Part shown: positions 1-7,114 of the stretch, one piece after another | Layout of the letters: every line of letters starts with the position of its first letter | Position numbering within the stretch: the first letter of the stretch is position 1 | Source: Clostridium sp. CAG:288 | GTDB lineage: Bacteria > Bacillota_I > Bacilli_A > RFN20 > CAG-288 | Assembly: GCA_000437395.1 (NCBI GenBank) | Contig: FR898172.1 | Location: 54,017 to 63,185 of the forward strand | DNA: 9,169 nucleotides | Reading direction: 5' to 3' | The notes under the pieces: model-generated | What the model saw: only the letters and a program-made list of their open reading frames with translations | Told to the model about the DNA's origin: nothing | The model's database searches: none | Translations under genes and position numbers: made by a program

Positions 1-978
1 GTCGTGTATGATGATTTCCAAATTCACTTCTTAGAACTTGGAAACATTTATACAGGTGATTCTATTTATATTAAGGCTGGCGATAACGATATTTTAATCG
101 ATGCTGGATCAAGATCTTCTTCAGCAAAGACGATATCTGAGTATGTCGATAGATATTGTACAGATGGCAAATTAGAGTATGTCATTGCAACTCACGCTCA
201 CCAAGACCACATTGCTGGATTTGGAGGTGCTAATGGTATATTAGCAAAATACAATGTTGATACAATTATCGATTTTGCTGGAACATCATCTAATTCAGGC
301 GTTTATAAATCATACGTATCTGCTAGGGATGCAAAAATTGCTAATGGTACTAAACATTACACTGCTTTAGATTGTTGGAATGAAACAAACGGAGCTACAA
401 GAAGATATGATTTAGGTGAAGACATGTACTTTGAAGTTTTATATAACTATTATTATTTTGATGAAAATAAAGCTTCAACAGAAAATGATAATTCAGTAAT
501 AACAATGTTCACTTATGGTTCTCATAAATTCTTATTAACTGGTGACTTAGAAGAAAGTGGTGAAAATAAAATGGTTGAATATTATACAAATATCAATCAA
601 CCTCTTCCAAAAGTGGATGTATTTAAAGCAGGTCACCACGGATCGAAAACTTCATCAAACGATGCTTTATTAGCAATGATTACCCCTGATATATCAGTCG
701 TTACTTGCGTTGCTGGCTCAACAGAATACACCACAAATTCTGCCAATACCTTCCCTACTCAAGCTTATATTAATAGAATTTCGCAATATACAAAAGAAGT
801 TTATGTAACTTCACTATGTATCGACTATGAAAAAGGCGAATATCAAAGTATGAACGGAGATATTATAGTTAGTAGTAACAAAAAGAAAGTAGCAGTTGCC
901 GGTTCAAACAACAATACTGTTTTAAAAGATACTGATTGGTTTAAGGAAAATAGAACTACTCCTGAAGCCTGGCTTTAA
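1..978 (+). CDS. ComEC/Rec2-like metallo-beta-lactamase-fold hydrolase (5' partial)
   Basis: The frame is already open at base 1, so the gene starts left of the window; 325 codons are visible. Counting the GTG at base 4 as residue 1, an MBL core is clear: a first strand ending GDSIYIKAG and ILIDAG (18-35), the metal-binding THAHQDH (H64, H66, D68, H69), a second ligand region LLTGDLE (177-183, D181), and KAGHHGSKTSS (209-219), the signature of ComEC-type C-terminal domains. It is expected to be a metal-dependent hydrolase, by family perhaps a nuclease or phosphodiesterase. No membrane segment is visible in this part, so it may be a stand-alone or secreted MBL protein rather than the end of a ComEC channel; the missing N-terminus would decide. 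The C-terminus (about 291-324) is polar and ends in Trp-Leu. It converges on the nudix gene at a shared terminator. Family confident, substrate unknown. Confidence 0.88.
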   Translation, partial: VVYDDFQIHFLELGNIYTGDSIYIKAGDNDILIDAGSRSSSAKTISEYVDRYCTDGKLEYVIATHAHQDHIAGFGGANGILAKYNVDTIIDFAGTSSNSGVYKSYVSARDAKIANGTKHYTALDCWNETNGATRRYDLGEDMYFEVLYNYYYFDENKASTENDNSVITMFTYGSHKFLLTGDLEESGENKMVEYYTNINQPLPKVDVFKAGHHGSKTSSNDALLAMITPDISVVTCVAGSTEYTTNSANTFPTQAYINRISQYTKEVYVTSLCIDYEKGEYQSMNGDIIVSSNKKKVAVAGSNNNTVLKDTDWFKENRTTPEAWL

Positions 979-992
979 TAATTAAGACACAT

Positions 993-1052
993 AAAAAGGA
1001 TATACAAATCAAAATTAGCACTATTGCTTATTGATTAAATATATCCTTTTTT
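993..1052. terminator. Bidirectional intrinsic terminator with nested stems
   Basis: A 12-bp perfect inverted repeat (AAAAAGGATATA at 993-1004, TATATCCTTTTT at 1040-1051) lies between the two convergent stop codons. Inside the 35-nt loop are a 6-bp stem (1007-1012 with 1031-1036) and a 4-bp stem (1017-1020 with 1025-1028) closing a CTAT tetraloop, so the whole region can fold into one long interrupted hairpin. It ends in a T-run on the plus strand and in TTTTT on the minus strand, so it should stop both the MBL transcript and the dtd-mnmA-nudix transcript. The nudix stop codon is only 4 bases beyond it. Confidence 0.85.
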
Positions 1053-1055
1053 ATT

Positions 1056-1604
1056 TTATAAATTTTCTAAAATCAATTTAACTTTTTCAACGATTGGCTT
1101 TTCTCTTTTACAGATCAAACGGCCAAGTTTTTTATCGCAATTTTGTTCATATCTAGAAATTGCTTCATCTAAAGTTAAATATATAGTTCTAAATTTAAAG
1201 TGAGTTTCTGATTGGGTAAAATGTTTTTCTGTTTCTCCAGTTTTCCTAACTAAATAATAATTCGAAATATTAGCCCTATTAATCAAATTATAATAATCTT
1301 TGACTACTCCTAGCTTTGTTATTATTGCAACTTTAAAGCCTAATTCTTCACCTAACTCGCTTTCTAAAGCTACTCCTTCGTTTTCTCCTTCTTCCATTCC
1401 TCCACCACTAGTTTCAACAAACGTTCCTTGTCCAAATTTATCATCTCTGTCAAATTCAATAAAGGCAAATTTATTATTATCTGGAACATAAACAATTGCT
1501 CTTACAATATTTCTTTCTTTATAAGGTCCACTTGCTCCCCATTCATCATCTTCAAAAGATAAATCAAGTGGGGCAAATATATTAGTATTCAATTTTGTTG
1601 CCAT
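1056..1604 (-). CDS. NUDIX hydrolase, translationally coupled to mnmA
   Basis: The 182-residue product carries a Nudix box at residues 68-90: G68-x5-E74, seven residues, then SELGEELGF (82-90). Glu83, Glu86 and Glu87, the Mg-binding acidic residues, are present. The Arg normally at the start of REUxEExGU is Ser82. The family hydrolyses nucleoside diphosphates linked to another moiety; the substrate cannot be read from the sequence. Start choice: ATG at 1602-1604, preceded by GAGGAG at 1618-1623 with a long 13-nt spacing. An in-frame TTG (1611-1613) sits 4 nt from the same site, and a GTG at 1632-1634 would give 192 residues but lacks a good ribosome site. With the ATG start the gene overlaps the end of mnmA by 23 bases. 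It is the last gene of dtd-mnmA-nudix and ends beside the bidirectional terminator. Confidence 0.85.
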   Translation of the reverse strand: MATKLNTNIFAPLDLSFEDDEWGASGPYKERNIVRAIVYVPDNNKFAFIEFDRDDKFGQGTFVETSGGGMEEGENEGVALESELGEELGFKVAIITKLGVVKDYYNLINRANISNYYLVRKTGETEKHFTQSETHFKFRTIYLTLDEAISRYEQNCDKKLGRLICKREKPIVEKVKLILENL

Positions 1605-2721
1605 CTTTGTCAAGAATCTCCTCGATAATTCCACCGCCTAAACACTTATCTCCATCATATAAAACTGCCATTTGGCCTTTGGCAACATAAGCGTAACGAT
1701 TATACGTTAAATAGGCTTCATCTTTTGAAACATATTGGAAAGTAACTGGCATATCTTTACCACGATATCTAAATTTACAGTTTACATTAATAGGTTCAGT
1801 TGGAATCTCAGGCATAATAATATTCACTTTTGATAATTTAGCCTTATATGAATACATATACTCATTTTCTTCCTGAGCAACATAAAGAATGTTTTTATTA
1901 ACATCCTTTCCTACAACAAAGAAAGGCTCATCTTTAAAACCTTTAATTCCACCTATATCTAAGCCTCTATGTTGGCCGACTGTATAATATAAAACACCTG
2001 TGTGTGTCCCTATTACTTTTCCACTTGGCAAGTCGACAATATTTCCTGGTGTTGCAGGTAGATAGTTAGCTAAAAATTGTTTGAAATTTCTCTCTCCAAT
2101 AAAACAAACACCAGTTGAATCTTTTTTCTTAGCGATTGTTAATCCGAGTTTTTCAGCAATAGCTCTAACTTCTTTTTTGGTTATATTTGCTAATGGGAAT
2201 AATGTTTCTCTTAACTTTTCTTCTTCAACCTCAGCTAAAAAATAAGATTGATCTTTTGTTAAATCATCAGCTTTGTATAAATATGTAAAACCATCTTTAT
2301 CAATTCTTTTAGCATAATGTCCCATTGCAATTAATGGAAAGCCATTATCGTGTGCATATTTTCTAAACGCTTCAAATTTGATGTATTTATTACAGAAAAT
2401 ATCTGGATTTGGAGTTCTTCCTTTTTTGTATTCATCTAAAAAATATGTAAATACGTAATCCCAATATTCTTTAACAAAGTCTATTCTAACTAATGGTATT
2501 CCTAGTTCTTTAGCGGTTTGACTTGCATCATCAAAATCAATTTCTTGTGAACATTTTGAACCACTTAAAGTAGGATTTCCTAATATATCATTGTTTGCAA
2601 TAGAATCCCAGTTACGCATAAAACAACCAGTAACTTCATAACCTTGTTCTTTTAATAAATAGGCAGCTATAGCGCTATCGACACCACCGCTAAGCCCCAA
2701 TAATACTTTTCCTTTACTCAT
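1582..2721 (-). CDS. mnmA: tRNA-specific 2-thiouridylase MnmA
   Basis: MnmA adenylates U34 at the wobble position of Lys, Glu and Gln tRNAs and replaces the 2-oxygen with sulfur, using a persulfide from a cysteine desulfurase relay; it is cytoplasmic. The 379-residue product has the PP-loop SGGVDS (11-16), the catalytic Cys110 in TPNPDIFCNKY and the second active-site Cys206 in STGVCFIGERNF, then the TVGQHRGL region and the C-terminal beta-barrel. After NWDS (about 38-41) it has a longer segment, NNDILGNPTLSGSK, than I recall for E. coli MnmA. Start: ATG at 2719-2721 with GAGGA at 2730-2734 and 8-nt spacing. The in-frame GTG at 2734-2736 overlaps this Shine-Dalgarno and is rejected. Its first 8 bases overlap the end of dtd, so translation is probably coupled. 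Length is slightly above the usual 360-370 because of the insert. Confidence 0.97.
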   Translation of the reverse strand: MSKGKVLLGLSGGVDSAIAAYLLKEQGYEVTGCFMRNWDSIANNDILGNPTLSGSKCSQEIDFDDASQTAKELGIPLVRIDFVKEYWDYVFTYFLDEYKKGRTPNPDIFCNKYIKFEAFRKYAHDNGFPLIAMGHYAKRIDKDGFTYLYKADDLTKDQSYFLAEVEEEKLRETLFPLANITKKEVRAIAEKLGLTIAKKKDSTGVCFIGERNFKQFLANYLPATPGNIVDLPSGKVIGTHTGVLYYTVGQHRGLDIGGIKGFKDEPFFVVGKDVNKNILYVAQEENEYMYSYKAKLSKVNIIMPEIPTEPINVNCKFRYRGKDMPVTFQYVSKDEAYLTYNRYAYVAKGQMAVLYDGDKCLGGGIIEEILDKDGNKIEY

Positions 2722-3169
2722 TAAACAATTCCTCACTATCTAAAATAAATGTACTTGGTCCAACATTTGTAAATGAAACAAGCATATCAGCTTGAAAAAT
2801 ACCAAATTGTGCCTGAGGCCATTTTTCTAGTAATTTTCCTTTAAAGTATTCAAACAAATTTCTAGCCTCATCTGCAGGCATCGAAGTGCAATAACTAGGT
2901 CTATTACCCTCTTTTAAATTTCCATATAAAGTAAATTGAGATACAGCTAAAATGTTTCCGCCGAATTTTTCTAAAGATAAGTTAGTTTTACCATTTTCAT
3001 CTGGAAATATTCTTAGTTTAAGCATTTTGTCGATCATTTTATCAACTATTTTTTTATCATCATTTGGCTTAAATCCAACTAATACCATTTCACCAAAGTC
3101 AATTTGTCCGACTATTTTATTTTCAACTTCGACTTTTGCGTTTCGACATTCTTGTATAACTAATCTCAT
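2714..3169 (-). CDS. dtd: D-aminoacyl-tRNA deacylase
   Basis: DTD hydrolyses the ester bond of D-aminoacyl-tRNAs, and of Gly-tRNA(Ala), protecting translation from wrong-chirality residues; it works as a cytoplasmic homodimer. The 151-residue product fits the family length. It opens MRLVIQECRNAKVEVEN, equivalent to the usual MRVVIQRV start. It has SQFTLYG (77-83, with Thr80 in the catalytic SQFTL), RPSY (90-93) and the Gly-cisPro region GPST (137-140). The cross-subunit region differs from the common FGADM...NDGPVT in several positions (FQADM...NVGPST). ATG at 3167-3169 is chosen because homology begins there and GGTGA (3178-3182) is well placed; an upstream in-frame TTG at 3182-3184 would add five residues. 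First gene of the minus-strand operon, driven by the extended -10 at 3190-3198. Confidence 0.95.
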   Translation of the reverse strand: MRLVIQECRNAKVEVENKIVGQIDFGEMVLVGFKPNDDKKIVDKMIDKMLKLRIFPDENGKTNLSLEKFGGNILAVSQFTLYGNLKEGNRPSYCTSMPADEARNLFEYFKGKLLEKWPQAQFGIFQADMLVSFTNVGPSTFILDSEELFNE

Positions 3170-3189
3170 TTTCAAAATCACCAAAATAA

Positions 3190-3198
3190 ATTATAACA
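3190..3198 (-). promoter_or_regulatory. Extended -10 promoter of dtd-mnmA-nudix
   Basis: On the minus strand the bases read TGTTATAAT: a perfect TATAAT preceded by TG at the extended -10 position. The -35 zone (about 3213-3218) has no convincing TTGACA, as expected when an extended -10 compensates. Initiation about 7 nt downstream would leave a leader of only about 14 nt carrying the GGTGA ribosome site. Confidence 0.7.
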
Positions 3199-3236
3199 TA
3201 TTGTTATCTTTTTGACTTAATGAAAAAGCTTTATCA

Positions 3237-3245
3237 TGTTATAAT
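3237..3245 (+). promoter_or_regulatory. Extended -10 promoter of rarA
   Basis: TG-T-TATAAT, identical to the divergent dtd promoter. A weak -35, TTAATG (3217-3222), gives a 17-nt spacer; the better-looking TTGACT at 3212-3217 is too far (22 nt). Transcription should start near 3252, just upstream of the GAGGT ribosome site at 3254-3258. Confidence 0.7.
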
Positions 3246-3264
3246 TTTATAGCGAGGTAATTAA

Positions 3265-4536
3265 ATGAAAAAGCCATTAGCCTATAGAATGCGACCTAAA
3301 TACTTAAATGACGTTATTGGTCAACTAGATTTAGTTGGTCCTACCGGCTTTTTAACTAATTGTTTATCTCAAGATTCACTCGTCTCTATCGTTCTTTTTG
3401 GACCTCCTGGCACAGGAAAGACAACAATAGCTGAAGCTTTAGCAAATTCGATGAATTGCTGGTATAAAAAGCTCAATGCTGTTTCAATTACTAAACAGGA
3501 AATCAACGATACAATTGAAGAATGCAAAAAACATGAAAGTGCAATTATTATTATCGATGAAATTCATCGCCTTCCAAAGGACAAGCAAGATTTACTTTTG
3601 CCAAATCTAGAGGATGGAACGTTTTACTTAATAGGAGCTACTACTGCTAATCCAATGTTAGCATTAAATCCAGCTATTAGATCACGTACTCACCTTTTAG
3701 AAGTTAAACACTTAACTACTGACGAAACGATAATCGGACTTAAACGAGCTATAATAAGTCCTGACGGATTAGATAATAAAAGAAAATACACCGATGAAGC
3801 TATTGAAACTATAGCTAAATTAAGTGGCGGTGATTTAAGATATGCATATAATCTTTTAGAAACAACAGCTTTAACATATTCAAACAAAGAAATAACAAAA
3901 GAAGATATTCAAGCGATTTCTTCAGTCCCTAATTATTTTGCGGATAAAGATGAAAACGAACATTACGACACTGTATCAGCATTTCAAAAATCAATTAGAG
4001 GTTCTGATGTCAACGCTGCAATGTATTATCTTGCAAAATTAATTAAATCAGGCGATTTAGATGGAATTATTAGAAGATTGCTAGTAACCGCCTATGAAGA
4101 TGTCGGACTTGCAAATCCACAAGCTGTCGACAGATGTTATCACGCTTGTGAAACAGCATTAAAAGTTGGCTTCCCTGAAGCGTCAATACCTCTAGGTTTT
4201 ACTATAGCTGATTTAGCGTTATCTCCAAAATCAAAATCTTCAACGCTAGCAATAGAAAAAGCTGTAGACTTTGTTGAAAAGAAACCATTAGAGGTTAAAG
4301 ATTATTTAAAACTTACACCTGTAAACGTTGCTGAAATTGATAGATATCCATACGATAGACCTGATATATGGCCACATTTACAATATTTACCAGATGAAAT
4401 AAAAGATGAACTATTCTTTATTCCTGACAAACAAGGAAAATATGAAATAGCGTTATCAGAAAACTATAAAAAACTACTAAAACAAGGACGTAGTTCAGAT
4501 ATGCGTTCTTTAAAAAAGAAAAGATGGGATATTTAA
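3265..4536 (+). CDS. rarA: Replication-associated recombination protein A (MgsA/RarA family AAA+ ATPase)
   Basis: RarA acts at stalled replication forks together with SSB and recombination proteins; it is a DNA-dependent ATPase related to clamp-loader subunits and eukaryotic WRNIP1. The 423-residue product has the N-terminal RP-Y-NDVIGQ motif (10-20), Walker A GPPGTGKT (46-53), Walker B IIIDEIHR (95-102), sensor 1 GATTANP (124-130) and the arginine-finger region PAIRSR (136-141). The lid with GGDLRYAYNLLE follows, then the C-terminal tetramerisation domain recognised by SAFQKSIRGSD, YEDVGLANPQA and LALSPKSK. Length is normal for the family. Start ATG 3265 has GAGGT at 3254-3258 with 6-nt spacing. 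It is the first gene of a plus-strand unit; the stop codon abuts the ribosome site of the YitT-family gene 10 bases downstream. Confidence 0.96.
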   Translation: MKKPLAYRMRPKYLNDVIGQLDLVGPTGFLTNCLSQDSLVSIVLFGPPGTGKTTIAEALANSMNCWYKKLNAVSITKQEINDTIEECKKHESAIIIIDEIHRLPKDKQDLLLPNLEDGTFYLIGATTANPMLALNPAIRSRTHLLEVKHLTTDETIIGLKRAIISPDGLDNKRKYTDEAIETIAKLSGGDLRYAYNLLETTALTYSNKEITKEDIQAISSVPNYFADKDENEHYDTVSAFQKSIRGSDVNAAMYYLAKLIKSGDLDGIIRRLLVTAYEDVGLANPQAVDRCYHACETALKVGFPEASIPLGFTIADLALSPKSKSSTLAIEKAVDFVEKKPLEVKDYLKLTPVNVAEIDRYPYDRPDIWPHLQYLPDEIKDELFFIPDKQGKYEIALSENYKKLLKQGRSSDMRSLKKKRWDI

Positions 4537-4546
4537 GGAGAACTAA

Positions 4547-5449
4547 ATGAAAGCAAAGAAAAAAAACGGAATTAAATGGACAAACTTTATTGGACTTTTT
4601 TTTGCGGGTATAATTAACGCCTGTGGAGTAGGACTTTTCCTAGTACCATTTGGAATCGTCGATGGTGGTTTATCTGGTACTTCATTTATTTTAGGCAAAC
4701 TAACTGGGTTGCCAATTTCCCTTTGGTTAGTAATATTGAACTTTCCATTCTTTATTTTAGCCTTTAAGAAAATGGGCTGGCAAACTATTATTTATTCATT
4801 ATTTGCTATCTCTATTTATTCTATATTTTTGTATGTATTACAAAGATTTTTTATTCCAGCCGATATAAATCCAACAGTTAAAGGAGAATATTTTATTTCT
4901 TCATTACTTTTAGGAGCTGTTTTTGGGGGCTTAATCTCAGGTATTGGTTCAGGATTAACTATTAGATTTGGTGGCGCGCTAGATGGAATCGAAGTATCAG
5001 CCATCGTATTTCATAAAAAGCTAGCTGTAACCGTTGGACAATTTGTTATGGGCTATAACTTAATGCTCTACTTAGTTTACGGCATAATTTATAGTTCTTG
5101 GGATGCAGCTTTATTTTCAATTATTAGCTACTATGTCGGCTTAAAAGCTGTCGACTTAATTAACTCTGGTTTGGATAAGACATTCATGGCCTTAATCATT
5201 TCAGAAAAGCATGAAGAAATTGCTAATGAAATCATGGCTAAACTTGGTCGAAGTATGACATATATCAAAGCAGAAGGTTACTATAAAAGTGAAGATACAA
5301 AAATGATCTACTTAGTAGTTAACCGTTTTGAGGTCAACCAAGTAAGAGAAATAATTACTTCAATTGACGATAAAGCCTTTGTAACGTTCTCAGAAGTTAG
5401 TGAACTTTTAGGCAGAAAACTAAAAAAAGGCCATGGTTACGATAAATAA
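4547..5449 (+). CDS. YitT family membrane protein with C-terminal DUF2179 domain
   Basis: The 300-residue protein begins with a Lys-rich cytoplasmic stretch, followed by about six hydrophobic segments (approximately 13-35, 57-75, 80-98, 116-138, 160-180, 186-204). Family marks are FGIVDGGLSGTSFILG (35-50) and GIGSGLTIRFGGALDGIEV (132-150). From about 211 to 289 comes the soluble DUF2179 domain with GYYK, MIYLVVNRFEV and IDDKAFVTFSEVSELLG. YitT proteins are widespread in Bacillota and their transport role is not established; DUF2179 looks like a small ligand-binding or regulatory module. AGGAG (4536-4540) overlaps the rarA stop and lies 6 nt from the ATG, so the gene is co-transcribed with rarA. 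Complete, with nothing missing. Confidence 0.94.
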   Translation: MKAKKKNGIKWTNFIGLFFAGIINACGVGLFLVPFGIVDGGLSGTSFILGKLTGLPISLWLVILNFPFFILAFKKMGWQTIIYSLFAISIYSIFLYVLQRFFIPADINPTVKGEYFISSLLLGAVFGGLISGIGSGLTIRFGGALDGIEVSAIVFHKKLAVTVGQFVMGYNLMLYLVYGIIYSSWDAALFSIISYYVGLKAVDLINSGLDKTFMALIISEKHEEIANEIMAKLGRSMTYIKAEGYYKSEDTKMIYLVVNRFEVNQVREIITSIDDKAFVTFSEVSELLGRKLKKGHGYDK

Positions 5450-5505
5450 ATTTCAAATAATCCAATAAAACAAATAATTAAAAGATATTAATAGTGAGAG
5501 CTTAT

Positions 5506-6051
5506 ATGGAAACCTTCGATCCGAATTTACTTCAACAAATGTTTGAAAAACTCAAATCACACGACAATAGTGCATTTGAGACTTTTTATGAGCTAACGAA
5601 GAAAGAAGTTTTCTATAACATTCTCTCTATTACAAAAGATTACGATCTAGCTGAAGATGTTATGCAAGAAACATACATTTCCTTCCTTGAAAACATCGAC
5701 AAAATAGATAGTAAAAAAAGCCCTAAAGGATATCTATTTGTTATCTCGAAAAACAAAGCTTTAAAAGCTTTAAAAAGTCGAAGCAAAAGTGTATCTATCA
5801 ATTCGTTAGAAAACACTGAATTCGCGTCTGTTGAAGAATCAACAAGTAAAAATGACAATTACATTTTTAAAAAGATGAAAGAAATTCTATCAGACAAAGA
5901 ATATCGAATAGTTATTCTACACGTATTAAACGGTATGTCTCATAAAGAGATCGCTTCTCTACTCCATAGACCCTTAGGAACAATAACTTGGGCTTATTCA
6001 AACGCAATTAAAAAACTACAGAAAGGATTAGGTGATTATTATGGAAAATAA
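5506..6051 (+). CDS. ECF-like sigma-70 family RNA polymerase sigma factor
   Basis: The 181-residue protein has the two-domain plan of group 4 sigma factors. Region 2 (about 14-70) includes FETFYEL, the helix with DYDLAEDVMQETYISFLENI (46-65) and SPKGYLFVISKNKALKALK. A polar linker follows, then region 4 (about 125-175) with LSDKEYRIVILHVLNGMSHKEI and the recognition helix near RPLGTITWAYSNAIKKLQK. It should direct RNA polymerase to stress or envelope-response promoters. The ATG at 5506 is preferred (GAGAG at 5496-5500, 5-nt spacing) over the in-frame GTG at 5494, which has no ribosome site. Its last 11 bases overlap the next gene. The 56-nt gap after the YitT-family gene shows no convincing promoter, so it may be read from the rarA promoter as well as from one I cannot recognise. 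Confidence 0.93.
   Translation: METFDPNLLQQMFEKLKSHDNSAFETFYELTKKEVFYNILSITKDYDLAEDVMQETYISFLENIDKIDSKKSPKGYLFVISKNKALKALKSRSKSVSINSLENTEFASVEESTSKNDNYIFKKMKEILSDKEYRIVILHVLNGMSHKEIASLLHRPLGTITWAYSNAIKKLQKGLGDYYGK
6030..6035 (+). promoter_or_regulatory. Ribosome binding site inside the sigma gene for its partner
   Basis: AGGTGA lies within the last codons of the sigma gene, 5 nt before the ATG at 6041. The sequence pairs with the 3' end of 16S rRNA. It decides the start against the overlapping in-frame GTG at 6032 and implies translational coupling of the two products. Confidence 0.75.
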
Positions 6052-7114
6052 GAACAATAATATTGAAAATAATATCTTTAATGAACTTGATGACTATGAT
6101 ATTAAAACAACATCTAATTCCATTTTAAATGCCTATTATCAAAAAAAAGAAACAGCAAAGAAAAAAACTAAAAATAAAGGACTATATATAACAGCTGGAC
6201 TAACAGCCTCTTTAGCTTGTGCTTTAACTATAGCTATTGTTGTCCCTATCGTTTCAAACGGAAATGGTAATAATAGTTCTATAAGCATACCAACACCAGT
6301 AGTTATAAATCCGCAACAAGGTGTTACAGGTGGTACTAGAAGCCAAACTGCTTTCCAATTAATATCTGGAATTGAACTCATAAGTTTAGAAAACACCACT
6401 CAAAATGTCCAAATTATGAATAAACCTCACGATGATTTTATACCTGGAAAAGCTTCATTCCAAGACGTTGTTGATGTTTTTGATGGCTCATACGATACAC
6501 TTAACGCTTTTTTAACTGGAAACATTGAAACAACAAATATTATCGAACAAGGAATATTTATTGGTCAATATGAAACCTATGAGTATAATATGAGCATTAC
6601 TCATGGCGATACAAATATTACCTTCTATAACAATATGAAATTTAAAGAAAGTCACCACAAATTTGACGAAACTAAGACTGAATATCGTGGTGAGATTTTA
6701 GTTGACAATCAAGATAACTATAGAGTTATTATTACAGAAGAATATGATGAATCTGAAAACGAATCTGAAATTGAAATGCAAATTAGCCAAAAAAACAATT
6801 TTACTTTGAATATTACACAGGAAAATGATAATGGCGAAAAACAATATGAGTATTCATTTAGAGATAGAAAAGGTAACAATTTTACAGAGAAGTTTAATTT
6901 TGAAGAACATAAAGATTCAAACGAATTATCTATGCAAATAATTAAAAATGGTAAATTCTATTTCTTCGAATCAATCGATGGCTTTGATGACTACACATTT
7001 ACCTTTGACTATAGAAGCGAGTTTAATGTTAAAGGCAATATGGGATTAATCGTTAGTAATAATACGCGTACATATGTAGATATTAATACAGGTGAAACAA
7101 TAGTTAAAAATTAA
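6041..7114 (+). CDS. Putative anti-sigma factor, single-pass membrane protein with unrecognised sensor domain
   Basis: The 357-residue product starts 11 bases before the sigma stop, the usual layout of a sigma factor and its membrane-bound inhibitor. A cytoplasmic segment of about 47 residues (NELDDYDIKTTSNSILNAYY, then a Lys-rich stop-transfer) precedes one membrane helix (about 48-71). A Ser/Asn/Pro/Gly-rich linker (about 73-100) and an outside domain of about 250 residues follow. That domain is rich in alternating beta-strand patterns and acidic residues (about 232-247). The only cysteine is in the membrane helix, so the zinc anti-sigma motif HxxxCxxC is absent, and the cytoplasmic part is shorter than typical RsiW/RseA domains. 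Function is inferred from gene pairing and topology; I do not recognise the outer domain. It could instead be a sigma-controlled lipoprotein-like effector, but the overlap favours an anti-sigma role. Confidence 0.72.
   Translation: MENKNNNIENNIFNELDDYDIKTTSNSILNAYYQKKETAKKKTKNKGLYITAGLTASLACALTIAIVVPIVSNGNGNNSSISIPTPVVINPQQGVTGGTRSQTAFQLISGIELISLENTTQNVQIMNKPHDDFIPGKASFQDVVDVFDGSYDTLNAFLTGNIETTNIIEQGIFIGQYETYEYNMSITHGDTNITFYNNMKFKESHHKFDETKTEYRGEILVDNQDNYRVIITEEYDESENESEIEMQISQKNNFTLNITQENDNGEKQYEYSFRDRKGNNFTEKFNFEEHKDSNELSMQIIKNGKFYFFESIDGFDDYTFTFDYRSEFNVKGNMGLIVSNNTRTYVDINTGETIVKN

Larger units (their letters stand above)
3188..3247. repeat. 12-bp perfect inverted repeat spanning the divergent promoters
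   Basis: AAATTATAACAT (3188-3199) is the exact reverse complement of ATGTTATAATTT (3236-3247), separated by 36 nt. Each arm contains the complete extended -10 element of one of the two divergent promoters, so the symmetry may only reflect two copies of the same promoter box, or may also be an operator. Confidence 0.7.

Noticed and set aside
1300..1491. Plus-strand open frame opposite the NUDIX gene
   Set aside because: Antisense shadow, Ser/Pro-rich translation, no ribosome site, and a well-supported gene on the other strand.
2952..3215. Plus-strand open frame opposite dtd
   Set aside because: Antisense to a conserved gene and runs through the divergent promoter region; no family resemblance.
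3212..3217. TTGACT as a consensus-like -35 for rarA
   Set aside because: It is 22 nt from TATAAT, too far for a sigma-A promoter; the extended -10 makes a -35 unnecessary.
5450..5505. ECF-type autoregulated promoter before the sigma gene
   Set aside because: No GGAAC-like -35 or other recognisable motif in the 56-nt gap.
6139..6399. Minus-strand open frame opposite the anti-sigma gene
   Set aside because: Hydrophobic only because it is antisense to the membrane helix and linker; no start signal.
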